A DNA stretch of 64,000 bases, taken from Polynucleobacter campilacus (GTDB lineage Bacteria; Pseudomonadota; Gammaproteobacteria; Burkholderiales; Burkholderiaceae). The DNA lies in the NCBI RefSeq assembly GCF_002206625.1, contig NZ_NGUP01000001.1, forward strand, positions 372,001 through 436,000. The letters run 5' to 3'. Below are positions 22,904 through 30,806 of this stretch, piece by piece. Under the pieces are notes generated by a model that searched no databases, was not told the DNA's origin, and saw only the letters and a program-made list of their open reading frames with translations. The stretch's first letter is position 1; every line of letters starts with the position of its first letter. Made by a program: the position numbers and the translations under genes.

Positions 22904-24150
22904 TGCTGTTGTCCAAGCTTAATCAATTGATAACCATCATTTCTTGTTAGCCATGATAAAAATACTGTTGCTCCTTGGTTTATCAATAAAGGGTGGTCGC
23001 TATACCCATTTGTTTTAGAAATCATCTGCGGAGCACTCCACGTTTTTCCATCATCAGCAGATTGTTTCATGTAAACCAAAGAATATGCACCATCAAACTC
23101 TTTCCAGACTAGCCATACTTGCTGACCCAAAGCTAAAAGATATGGTCTAGAGACGTTCGCACCTTCTGCGCCAATTCTAGCGGGCTGGGAATAACTCAAA
23201 CCTTGATTACTAGAGTTGGCATAAAACACTCCAGAGCGCTTGCTACCTTGTGTATACCAAGCTACGTGAAGTTTTCCGGATCCGGAAACTGCAATTGATG
23301 GACCATGGTGCGGGCAGGCATCTGTCTTCCACTCATCATCCGCCACCCTGCGAATTGGCTCAGCACCCTTAACAGAAATAACTTGGCTTGCCTGATCTCG
23401 AATACCTCCAGGGAATATCGCTCTATACACGATCACAGGCTGATGGTTCATATCTAGAGCCCCACCAATGCGGCAACACTCGCAACTACTCTCATTGGAA
23501 AATTGTTCAAGCTGAAATGTTTTTCCGCCATCATTTGAAAATGAATAGGCAATTGATCCACCTAGGCGCTTTACTCCACCCTGCTTTGCGGCTGCCACCA
23601 GTCGCTTATCAATCCAGGAAATAAAAATAGAATCATCAGGCCTGATTAAAGCTGAAGGGAAGCGCTGGCTAGAGCCATCCCGAACCAGTGATGCTGGAGC
23701 GCCAAATGTATTACCACCATCAGTTGATCTAGCAGTATTAATTTGCGCATTCCAATTAGAGTCCTTAAAAAATGCGTACGCTAAAAAGACATTACCCTGT
23801 TTATCGGCCACAATTTGAGGGCGTGCATCGCTACCAGTGTCCAAGGATTTACCATGCTCTGCAATTTTGACAGTCGATATCAATGTTTTACCGAGATCAA
23901 AAGACTGCCCTACTGATACCACTCCACTTGCAGTCCAAGCTAGTAGTAATTTGCCATCAGGAGAGAGAGAAGGTGTAGCTGCAATAGCGCAATCGAGCCC
24001 AGACCCCTGGCAAACATCCTTTTGCTTTACTGCTGCCATAGGACGTGAATGATCCATTTGTGCATCTGCTCGACCATGCAAACCAAGTACCCCTACAAAG
24101 AGAGCGCTTAAGACGACTAGGCGGAATGATGAATGGAGATGAAATTTCAT
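22900..24150 (-). CDS. Periplasmic Asp-box beta-propeller, Cys/His-rich, probably copper-related
   Basis: The 416-residue exported protein has a signal peptide ending ...GRADA. It has at least four Asp-box turns (SFDLGKT, STDGGNTF, SNDGGKTF, SADDGKTW), so it folds like a sialidase-type propeller. It is usually annotated as an exo-alpha-sialidase. However, I see no sialidase RIP motif, and it carries potential metal ligands instead: MDHSRPM and DVCQGSGLDC near the N-terminus, CECC near residue 225, and CPHHG near residue 290. It starts two bases after the TonB receptor stop and overlaps the TlpA gene. A role in periplasmic copper handling is inferred from motifs and context. Confidence 0.75.
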   Translation of the reverse strand: MKFHLHSSFRLVVLSALFVGVLGLHGRADAQMDHSRPMAAVKQKDVCQGSGLDCAIAATPSLSPDGKLLLAWTASGVVSVGQSFDLGKTLISTVKIAEHGKSLDTGSDARPQIVADKQGNVFLAYAFFKDSNWNAQINTARSTDGGNTFGAPASLVRDGSSQRFPSALIRPDDSIFISWIDKRLVAAAKQGGVKRLGGSIAYSFSNDGGKTFQLEQFSNESSCECCRIGGALDMNHQPVIVYRAIFPGGIRDQASQVISVKGAEPIRRVADDEWKTDACPHHGPSIAVSGSGKLHVAWYTQGSKRSGVFYANSSNQGLSYSQPARIGAEGANVSRPYLLALGQQVWLVWKEFDGAYSLVYMKQSADDGKTWSAPQMISKTNGYSDHPLLINQGATVFLSWLTRNDGYQLIKLGQQQ

Positions 24151-24152
24151 GA

Positions 24153-26345
24153 TTAGAAGATGATACGTGCACCAACGGTAACCGACTGCGGCGAGCCTAA
24201 TACATAGCTTGTATTGCTCGATCCCGTGCCAAAAGTGATGTATTGGCGATTAAATAAGTTCACCGCAGAAGCATAAAGTGTTGCGTTTTTAGTAATTTCA
24301 TAATTAGCTCGCAAACCTACTACTGCATATGCTGGTACGGGTAACGTATTAGAGGTATTCATCCAGGAGCTGCCTACATATCTAATAGTTGCTGTGAAGC
24401 TTGCTTGTGGCACAGGATAGTAAGTCAAGCCAGAACCAAAAATATTCTGAGGAACGCCACCCAGTTGCTTACCAATTGGGTCACTCGTAGTGCTCATAGT
24501 TAATTTAGTACTAGTAAATGCGTAGTTTAAATCTGTGGCCCACTTAGCGCTAATATCATGGTGAAACTGAAATTCAATACCTTGGCTAAGCAAATTTTGA
24601 TTATTGGTGTAATAACTTAAGTTAGATGAGTTACAAATACCATAGCTAGACTGGCCAGTCCAGGTAGTTGAGGCTCCACATAACTGTTTTGCTAGCGCCT
24701 GATCTGTACTACTATTTTTATTAAGCGAGTATGTAGCAACAGCACTCTGAATATAGTTATTAAAGCCAGTCAACTGAGCAAAGCCGCCCTTCCACCGATA
24801 ATCTGTTCCAACTTCATACCCCGTCATTGTCTCGGGAGTTAGATTGGGATTTGCAAAACTAAAACCGCTAGAAGAACCATAGGATCGCAAGGTGTTATTC
24901 AGGCCAGGGGCATGGAATGCTTGATAAGCTGCTGAACGTAAATCCCAATTACTGGTTGCTTTATATAGAAACCCTAAAGTAGGACTTAATTGGGTCTTAC
25001 TCTGATTCGGAACATTTTGGTACGCAGGATTAGCACCATTAGCGCCAGTGTTGTAATTTGTCGGAGTTTGACTATTCCATTGATCAATGCGAGCAGCTAA
25101 TGTAGTTTCGAGTGGAAATGACTCAGCCTTGGACTTTAACTGCCCCATCAGACCATAGAAGATTTGCTGTCCTTGGGCATAATTTACTGCAGCAACTGTT
25201 CCATTGTTATTCAGATTATTAGTTAGGTTTGAGCCCGCGATATTACGCGCATCCATACCAACTACGTACTGATCGACGATACCTTGCAACTCTTTCGTAT
25301 ATTGAGCTGACACACCAATACTGCTATATGGATCTTCATAATTTGCATTAATGTATGGGGTGTTAGCCGGGATATTGTTTGTTCTACTAGTAGTAGTCGA
25401 GCCATTTTGCTTATTAAAACCAGTGTTCTGATAGAAAAGATTAAGGTCTACCTTAGACTGATTATCTAAGCGGGTGGTGGTTCCTCCTGCCAAATCAGTA
25501 CTTTGTCTGATATTGGTTGCAAATGCATATCCTGAAGATAAATCTGACATGGTGCTGTAGCCGGCACGAAAAAAGCCATTGGTATTAGGACTGGCTTTAA
25601 AGTAACCCTGAAGGCGAGTATTCGAGTTATGGGAACTAGCTGGTCCCTGGCCGTTCTTAATGCTATTTGAGGCTGCCGGAGAAATCGTCGCAATTCCCTG
25701 GTAACCATCGGTAGCAAAGTAATCTGCCGAGAATCTTAATTGCAAAGCGTCAGATGCGATTAAATCTTTTGATGCAGCGACATTACCCGTACCAAATGAG
25801 CCAATACTTCCTGAAACCTCTTGTTGACTATTAGATGGGGTTTTAGTCTTAATATTAATAACACCGCCCATGCCATAGTTACCCCAAAGACTAGAAACGC
25901 CACCACGAATAAACTCCACTGAATCAATAGCAGACATAGGTACTAAATTCCATTGAACAGTGCCATAAAAGGCATCGTTCGCAGGCAGGCCATCAATCAA
26001 CACCAGCGTTCTTGCATTTCCAAGGCCGCGCACATTAATACTTTGACCGGTAGGATCTTTTTGATAGTACGGCGTGTCATTGAGGATCACGCCTGGGACA
26101 TTCTTTAATACCTGATCTATTGTTTGATCTGGCGCTATCTCAAGCACTTCCTTAGTCAAGATAGTCGTATTGAGAGGTATCTCATCCAGGGGAGTGCCTG
26201 AGCGCGTAGCGCTGACCACCACATCACTCAACTTTTGGTTGTAATCGGGTGGTGGTGCTATTTGACCTTGCGTACCAGTGCTTATCAGGATTGCACCCAA
26301 TAACACATTAACGGATGCACTAATTTTCTTTTGCTTAAAAAGCAT
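24153..26345 (-). CDS. TonB-dependent outer-membrane receptor, probable copper uptake
   Basis: The 730-residue receptor has a signal peptide and a plug domain at ~40-165. There ATRSGTPLDEIPLNTTILTK, VLKNVPGVIL, INVRGLGNARTLVLIDGLPAND and GGVSSLWGNYGMGGVINIKTK are seen. A 22-strand barrel ends in a terminal Phe for BAM recognition. Sequence alone does not show the substrate. The DUF2946 gene before it and the PCuAC and TlpA genes after it point to copper, as for BfrG of Bordetella pertussis. GGGAG lies six bases before the ATG. Confidence 0.88.
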   Translation of the reverse strand: MLFKQKKISASVNVLLGAILISTGTQGQIAPPPDYNQKLSDVVVSATRSGTPLDEIPLNTTILTKEVLEIAPDQTIDQVLKNVPGVILNDTPYYQKDPTGQSINVRGLGNARTLVLIDGLPANDAFYGTVQWNLVPMSAIDSVEFIRGGVSSLWGNYGMGGVINIKTKTPSNSQQEVSGSIGSFGTGNVAASKDLIASDALQLRFSADYFATDGYQGIATISPAASNSIKNGQGPASSHNSNTRLQGYFKASPNTNGFFRAGYSTMSDLSSGYAFATNIRQSTDLAGGTTTRLDNQSKVDLNLFYQNTGFNKQNGSTTTSRTNNIPANTPYINANYEDPYSSIGVSAQYTKELQGIVDQYVVGMDARNIAGSNLTNNLNNNGTVAAVNYAQGQQIFYGLMGQLKSKAESFPLETTLAARIDQWNSQTPTNYNTGANGANPAYQNVPNQSKTQLSPTLGFLYKATSNWDLRSAAYQAFHAPGLNNTLRSYGSSSGFSFANPNLTPETMTGYEVGTDYRWKGGFAQLTGFNNYIQSAVATYSLNKNSSTDQALAKQLCGASTTWTGQSSYGICNSSNLSYYTNNQNLLSQGIEFQFHHDISAKWATDLNYAFTSTKLTMSTTSDPIGKQLGGVPQNIFGSGLTYYPVPQASFTATIRYVGSSWMNTSNTLPVPAYAVVGLRANYEITKNATLYASAVNLFNRQYITFGTGSSNTSYVLGSPQSVTVGARIIF

Positions 26346-26369
26346 TTACTCTCCCACACACAACATTAC

Positions 26370-26412
26370 GGCAACTTATTTACATTGTTGCCACCTACAT
26401 AGCTAGGCTATG
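26370..26412 (-). promoter_or_regulatory. Two hairpins between the DUF2946 uORF and the TonB receptor
   Basis: In the 80-base leader between the genes, CATAGC-CTA-GCTATG (26398-26412) and GGCAAC-N11-GTTGCC (26370-26392) form hairpins on the transcript. No T-run follows. This interval is where copper-triggered Rho termination occurs in the Bordetella homologue, so RNA structure here is a candidate regulatory element. Confidence 0.45.
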
Positions 26413-26425
26413 CCCTAAAAATTTC

Positions 26426-26797
26426 TTAGGCTGGTGTTGGAGGCGCTGCTGAGGGAGGTGTTACCCAAACAGCAAGTGGCTTGGGTGATTGATAAAAAAG
26501 TGCTGGCAGCAAATCTAATGCTTGGGGTGCCTGGAATGTAAGATTGGTATTAAAGGCTGGGGTAATGGTGTTCTGAGCCACGCAATCAGGACAAGTTTGC
26601 ATTTGACTGGCAACTTCTTGATCATCCATCTGAACGCTAACTTGTATCTGGTTACCATCAGCCGAGCAAATCTCCATCGTAAAACCTTCGCCATGTTTTG
26701 CAAGCGATACCGCTTGTGACATTGCTGGTGCAAGCGCACTCATTGCGATTGCTATTGCAGCAATCCAATGAACGAGTTGGCTTTTGTGGAAATTCAT
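26426..26797 (-). CDS. cruR: DUF2946 protein, CruR-like copper-sensing upstream ORF
   Basis: The 123-residue protein has a hydrophobic N-terminus (WIAAIAIAMSALAPAMSQAV) and FTMEICSADG, then the CxxC motif as TCPDC near residue 80. A Pro-rich C-terminus ends TPPSAAPPTPA. This is the DUF2946 family. In Bordetella pertussis the homologue heads a TonB-receptor operon and acts as an upstream ORF: copper binding to the nascent CxxC relieves translation arrest at a C-terminal RAPP motif, and Rho then terminates transcription. Here AAPP stands where RAPP would be. The same mechanism is inferred, not shown. Confidence 0.8.
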   Translation of the reverse strand: MNFHKSQLVHWIAAIAIAMSALAPAMSQAVSLAKHGEGFTMEICSADGNQIQVSVQMDDQEVASQMQTCPDCVAQNTITPAFNTNLTFQAPQALDLLPALFYQSPKPLAVWVTPPSAAPPTPA

Positions 26798-26807
26798 GAT
26801 GAAGAAA

Positions 26808-26813
26808 TTTTAG
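26808..26813 (-). promoter_or_regulatory. Possible -10 of the copper cluster
   Basis: TAAAAT on the minus strand lies about ten bases before the DUF2946 ATG, squeezed between that gene and the tctA terminator. The -35 is not clear. Confidence 0.3.
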
Positions 26814-26833
26814 CGGATTTTTGCTTTGCCATT

Positions 26834-26858
26834 AAAAAAGGGGCTTGCGCCCCTTTTT
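26834..26858. terminator. Bidirectional intrinsic terminator after tctA
   Basis: AAAAGGGGC-TTGC-GCCCCTTTT with further A and T runs forms a strong hairpin between the tctA stop and the start of the DUF2946 gene. It would isolate the copper cluster from the tct operon. Confidence 0.85.
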
Positions 26859-26892
26859 AGATAGATCAGTCTGGCTTTTGACCAGCTAAGCG

Positions 26893-28392
26893 TTATGCTG
26901 CAGCAGCTTTTTTCTTACCAATGACTTTACCAATCAATGGCCAGAAGAGAAGCAACAAGGCTAGAGAAGTAATGCCGCCTACCAAGTAGTTAGAGAAGAA
27001 AATATCTAAGCTTCCCTGTGAGAACAGCATGGATTGACGGAAAGAATCTTCTGCGCGGTCGCCCAATACCAAGGCCAGTACCATTGGCGCCATTGGATAG
27101 TCAAGCTTCTTAAAGACATAACCTAGCACACCGAAGCCCATCATCAACCAAACGTCAAACATGGCATTGTGAACGGTGTATGCACCTACCGCACAAATCA
27201 CAATAATGACTGGTGCAATGATTGAGAACGGAATTCTCAAGATAGAGGCGAACAGTGGCACGCAAGTTAAAACAACGAACAAGCCAGCCAAGTTACCCAA
27301 GTACATACTAGCGATCAAGCCCCAAACAAAGTCTGGCTTCTCTACGAAGAGTAGTGGTCCTGGTTGTAAGCCCCAGATCAACAAGCCACCGAGCAATACC
27401 GCTGCTGTTGGTGAGCCTGGAATACCTAGAGACAACATTGGCAGAAGCGCCGCTGTACCAGCAGCGTGAGCTGCAGTTTCTGGAGCAACAATACCCTCCA
27501 TTTTGCCGGTCCCGAACTTATCGCCCTCTTTAGATACGCGCTTCGCTACACCGTAAGCCATGAAAGAAGCTGGTGTTGCACCGCCTGGAGTAATACCCAT
27601 CCAGCAACCAATCAAACAGCTGCGCAATGAAGTGGCCCAGTATTTTGGTAACTGCTTCCAGGTTTCCCAAACCACCTGGGCACGAATCTTGGCAGCTGCG
27701 CCTTTGAATGCAAGGCCCTCTTCCATCGATAACAGAATCTCGCCAATACCAAACAAACCGATCACAGCGATCAAGAAGTCAAAACCGCGCATTAATTCTG
27801 GATTACCGAATGTCAAACGCAATTGACCGGTAACTGTATCCATGCCAACAGTAGCCAAGGCGAAGCCCAGCATCATGGCGGAAATCGTTTTAAACGGCGA
27901 CCCCTTATTCATACCCACGAAACTACAGAAGGTAAGCAAGTAGACCGAGAAGAATTCCGGGGGACCAAACTGGAGCGCAAACTTAGCGACCAACGGCGCC
28001 AAGAAGGTAATCATCACGATGGCAAAGAACGCACCAACGAAAGAAGATGTAAATGCGGCTGTGAGTGCCTCTCCTGCTTTGCCATTACGGGCCATCGGAT
28101 AACCGTCAAAGGTTGTCGCAACCGACCAAGGCTCGCCTGGAATATTAAACAGGACGGATGTAATCGCACCACCGAACAGAGCACCCCAATAAATACAGGA
28201 GAGCATGATGATGGCTGATGTTGGCGGCATAGTGAAAGTCAATGGCAACAGAATGGCGATGCCGTTGGCACCACCCAATCCTGGCAACACACCAATAATC
28301 ACACCAAGCGTTACTCCCACAAGCATGAGTAACAGGTTAAATGGGGTCATTGCAACAGCAAAGCCGTTGAATAGAGCGTTAATTTCTTCCAA
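26893..28392 (-). CDS. tctA: Tripartite tricarboxylate transporter, large membrane subunit TctA
   Basis: The 499-residue integral membrane protein has about 11-12 helices. It shows the family's GVLPGLGGANGIAILLPLTF at residues ~35-55 and the second internal motif GITPGGATPASFMAYGVAKR near residue 265. With TctB it forms the sodium- or proton-driven permease for a citrate-like carboxylate captured by TctC. Its ATG is 33 bases after the tctB stop, so it is the third gene of tctCBA. The actual substrate cannot be read from the sequence. Confidence 0.95.
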   Translation of the reverse strand: MEEINALFNGFAVAMTPFNLLLMLVGVTLGVIIGVLPGLGGANGIAILLPLTFTMPPTSAIIMLSCIYWGALFGGAITSVLFNIPGEPWSVATTFDGYPMARNGKAGEALTAAFTSSFVGAFFAIVMITFLAPLVAKFALQFGPPEFFSVYLLTFCSFVGMNKGSPFKTISAMMLGFALATVGMDTVTGQLRLTFGNPELMRGFDFLIAVIGLFGIGEILLSMEEGLAFKGAAAKIRAQVVWETWKQLPKYWATSLRSCLIGCWMGITPGGATPASFMAYGVAKRVSKEGDKFGTGKMEGIVAPETAAHAAGTAALLPMLSLGIPGSPTAAVLLGGLLIWGLQPGPLLFVEKPDFVWGLIASMYLGNLAGLFVVLTCVPLFASILRIPFSIIAPVIIVICAVGAYTVHNAMFDVWLMMGFGVLGYVFKKLDYPMAPMVLALVLGDRAEDSFRQSMLFSQGSLDIFFSNYLVGGITSLALLLLFWPLIGKVIGKKKAAAA

Positions 28393-28425
28393 CTCGTACT
28401 CCTTTTATCTAATCTTTTTTATTTT

Positions 28426-28953
28426 TTAGTTCACACCAACAAACTCGAGTGGATTGAACCATGAGCCATGTGGCAATGGAACCTGGAACCAGAACTCGAA
28501 CATGAGGTACAGGGCTACGCTCACCCCAACAGAAACAGCAACTGCCTTCCAAATTGGATATTTTCCTAGCCACACCATAAAGATAGCGATGTAGAGGGCT
28601 GAAGAAACATAAATACCGATCAATTGCACTCCCAACACAAAAACGATCGCCGGTAAAAGCACGGCCAAAATTTGCTTTAAAGGCTCGCTATCGACAAATG
28701 ACTCTGTTTTCTTTTTCTTATTGACGATTGCAGCTTGGTAAAGAGTGACTGTGCTTGAAAGCAGAATAATCAAGCTGATATAGAACGGGAAATATCCCGC
28801 TTCTGGGCCATCACTACCCCAACTCGCGCCTAACTTGAGACTTCCAACCATTACCGTTAGACCAATCGCAAGGAACACGATCGAAGTGATGATATCCATT
28901 GCTCTGACGCTAATCGCCGATTCTTGATTTGAATTATTTGTATGTTCAGACAT
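28426..28953 (-). CDS. tctB: Tripartite tricarboxylate transporter, small membrane subunit TctB
   Basis: The 175-residue protein has four membrane segments. The pattern VGSLKLGASWGSDGPEAGYFPFYISLIILLSS (two segments flanking a G-P-x-x-G-x-F-P motif) is diagnostic of TctB. The N-terminal 20 residues are polar and Ser/Asn-rich. It lies between tctC and tctA and is preceded by a terminator-like hairpin that probably lowers its expression relative to tctC. Confidence 0.93.
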   Translation of the reverse strand: MSEHTNNSNQESAISVRAMDIITSIVFLAIGLTVMVGSLKLGASWGSDGPEAGYFPFYISLIILLSSTVTLYQAAIVNKKKKTESFVDSEPLKQILAVLLPAIVFVLGVQLIGIYVSSALYIAIFMVWLGKYPIWKAVAVSVGVSVALYLMFEFWFQVPLPHGSWFNPLEFVGVN

Positions 28954-28992
28954 TTGCTTTGTTTATCAATAAAGTTAATTAATGCACTACTT

Positions 28993-29023
28993 AAAAAATA
29001 GGACCCCCAAATGGAGGCCCTAT
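28993..29023 (-). terminator. Terminator-like hairpin between tctC and tctB
   Basis: On the minus strand an 11-position stem (ATAGG-x-CC-x-CC type with two mismatches) closes around ATTT and is followed by TTTTTT. It lies just after the tctC stop. Partial read-through would give much more binding protein than permease, which is a common need in such systems. Confidence 0.65.
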
Positions 29024-29038
29024 CAGATTTATTACAAA

Positions 29039-30043
29039 TTACTTAGCTAAGAATCCAGCTTCAGTCATTAACTGCTTATGCAAAGCTTCGTTTAATGTGA
29101 GCCAGTTTCTAAACTCTTTACCAGTCATAAATGTCTGATTGAATGCACCATCAGCCATAAACTTCTTCCATTCTGGAGTAGCACGTACTTTTTTGAACAA
29201 CTCAACATAGAAATCAACTTGTTCTTGTGTCACACCTGGAGCCATGAAAATACCGCGCAACATGACGTAGTCAGTAGAAACACCGGCCTCTTTACAGGTT
29301 GGTACGTCATACCATGATTGAGTATCGGTAATCTTCTCTTTGTAAGGCATGCGGGTGTCATCAAATACGCACAATGCACGTAATTTATTAGCACGCCATT
29401 GAGCCACCGCCTCAATTGGATTATTCACAGAAGAGTCAATGTGGTTACCAACGAGCTGAACGGCAACGTCGCCACCCCCTTTAAATGGGATGTAGGTAAA
29501 CTTCACGCCTGTAGCCTTTTCAATGGCAACGGTAATGATTTGATCTTCTTGCTTAGAGCCAGTGCCACCCATTTTGAATTTACCTGGGCCAGCGGCTTTA
29601 GCAGCATCAATATATTCTTTGGCTGTCTTATAAGGCTTTTCTGCGTTATCCCACAAAACAAATTGGTCAAGCGCCAACATCGCTACTGGCGTGATGTCTT
29701 GCCAGTTAAATGGAACACCGGTTGCTAATGGAGTAGTAAACAAGTTTGAGAGCGTTATCACAATCTTATTTGGATCACCTTTAGCTTCTTTCATTGCCAG
29801 GAAGCCTTCAGCTCCAGCGCCAGCACCTTTATTCACAGGAATAACGGCCTGCTTCATTAAATTATTTTTAGTGATGATTCCTTGAATCATGCGCGCCATT
29901 TGATCAGCACCACCGCCAGGACCAGCAGGAATGATGAACTCAACAGGCTTAGTTGGTTCCCATGCAGCAAATGCAGGTGAAACGCCAGCGACACCGAGGG
30001 CTAATGCGGTGGAAATCAATGCCCCTTTTAACTTCATCTTCAT
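29039..30043 (-). CDS. tctC: Tripartite tricarboxylate transporter substrate-binding protein TctC
   Basis: The 334-residue periplasmic binding protein has signal peptide MKMKLKGALISTALALGVAG... ending SPAFA. It opens with WEPTKPVEFIIPAGPGGGADQMARMI, the canonical Bug/TctC start that places a carboxylate-binding loop. Mid-protein FTYIPFKGGGDVAVQLVGNHID is also typical. Bug proteins bind varied carboxylates, so the ligand is uncertain. First gene of tctCBA. Confidence 0.94.
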   Translation of the reverse strand: MKMKLKGALISTALALGVAGVSPAFAAWEPTKPVEFIIPAGPGGGADQMARMIQGIITKNNLMKQAVIPVNKGAGAGAEGFLAMKEAKGDPNKIVITLSNLFTTPLATGVPFNWQDITPVAMLALDQFVLWDNAEKPYKTAKEYIDAAKAAGPGKFKMGGTGSKQEDQIITVAIEKATGVKFTYIPFKGGGDVAVQLVGNHIDSSVNNPIEAVAQWRANKLRALCVFDDTRMPYKEKITDTQSWYDVPTCKEAGVSTDYVMLRGIFMAPGVTQEQVDFYVELFKKVRATPEWKKFMADGAFNQTFMTGKEFRNWLTLNEALHKQLMTEAGFLAK

Positions 30044-30338
30044 TAATGCGCTCCTATAAGTGGTTTGCCAATTTATTTTTGGCTTATTGAATGTCTGTGA
30101 TTTTTAAACAAGATGGGCAACTTGAACTTGACAACCATCAATAATTTCAAAATCGTTCAAGACAAGTGTCTATAAGCGAGTGTAAACCCCTATCAATCAA
30201 GCCAAAGACAATTTCAGTGTACTTATATCTAGGCTAAAAAACTGCACTTAATGTGCAAAAAAGGCACAAAATGAGTATGGTTATCCATCTAGCCTATCTT
30301 GAATTAAATATAAGTATTTACCCTAGGTAATTTTGTTT
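30044..30338. other. Intergenic region upstream of tctC
   Basis: No gene is seen. It should hold the tctC promoter and the 3' end of the DUF1854 operon. CTTGAAC (30121) and GTTCAAG (30155) form a widely spaced inverted repeat that might be an operator. A terminator-like hairpin lies at 30236-30257. The rest is AT-rich. Confidence 0.5.
30236..30257 (-). terminator. Probable terminator of the ABC-DUF1854 operon
   Basis: On the minus strand GCAC-ATTAA-GTGC is followed by AGTTTTTT; the stem (TGCAC/GTGCA) is short. It lies about 80 bases after the DUF1854 stop. Confidence 0.5.
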
Positions 30339-30806
30339 CTAGCGGAAACGATCGAGGAGCTTCTTACTGACTTTATCAAGCTTGGTAGAGTCTTTAATCA
30401 TGAATTGCAGGCCATTTGAATCTGCAATCAGTAAGGTATTACCAGCGATTCTGCGGATATCTTCCTCGCCCTTCAGGCGGATACGCGTTGGACCACGATC
30501 CGTTTCAATATCCCAAATGCTTGGTGTGGCAAATGTAGAGACCTGGGTAATTCTCTCAATGACCGGCATAAATTCTCGGGCAGCCAATTCTTCTTTAATG
30601 AGGGTGAGCTCTGATTCTGGAATCAGCGCAACATCTGGAAACCAACAGACTTCTTTGCCGGACTGATTCATGATGCCAATGCCTGCACTTGGTGCAGTAA
30701 TCGGAAATGCTCGTACCGGATATACACCAACATGGCGCTCACCCACTGCGTCAATGAAAATCAAATTTCCAAGCGCATCTCGTTCTAGTTGGTGGGTCTT
30801 ATTCAT
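30339..30806 (-). CDS. DUF1854 protein associated with cyanophycin genes
   Basis: The 155-residue protein matches DUF1854: ERDALGNLIFIDAVGERHVGVYPVRAFPITAPSAGI at the start, then WDIETDRGPTRIRLKGEEDIRRI in the middle. It is usually found beside a specific ABC transporter and cyanophycin synthetases, as here. It overlaps the ABC gene by four bases, so the two are translationally coupled. No biochemical role is known to me; an accessory function of the transporter is the simplest inference. Confidence 0.85.
   Translation of the reverse strand: MNKTHQLERDALGNLIFIDAVGERHVGVYPVRAFPITAPSAGIGIMNQSGKEVCWFPDVALIPESELTLIKEELAAREFMPVIERITQVSTFATPSIWDIETDRGPTRIRLKGEEDIRRIAGNTLLIADSNGLQFMIKDSTKLDKVSKKLLDRFR

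Noticed and set aside
22900..24150. Exo-alpha-sialidase
   Set aside because: Asp boxes are structural and found in many propellers; the catalytic pattern is not visible and the operon context is copper.
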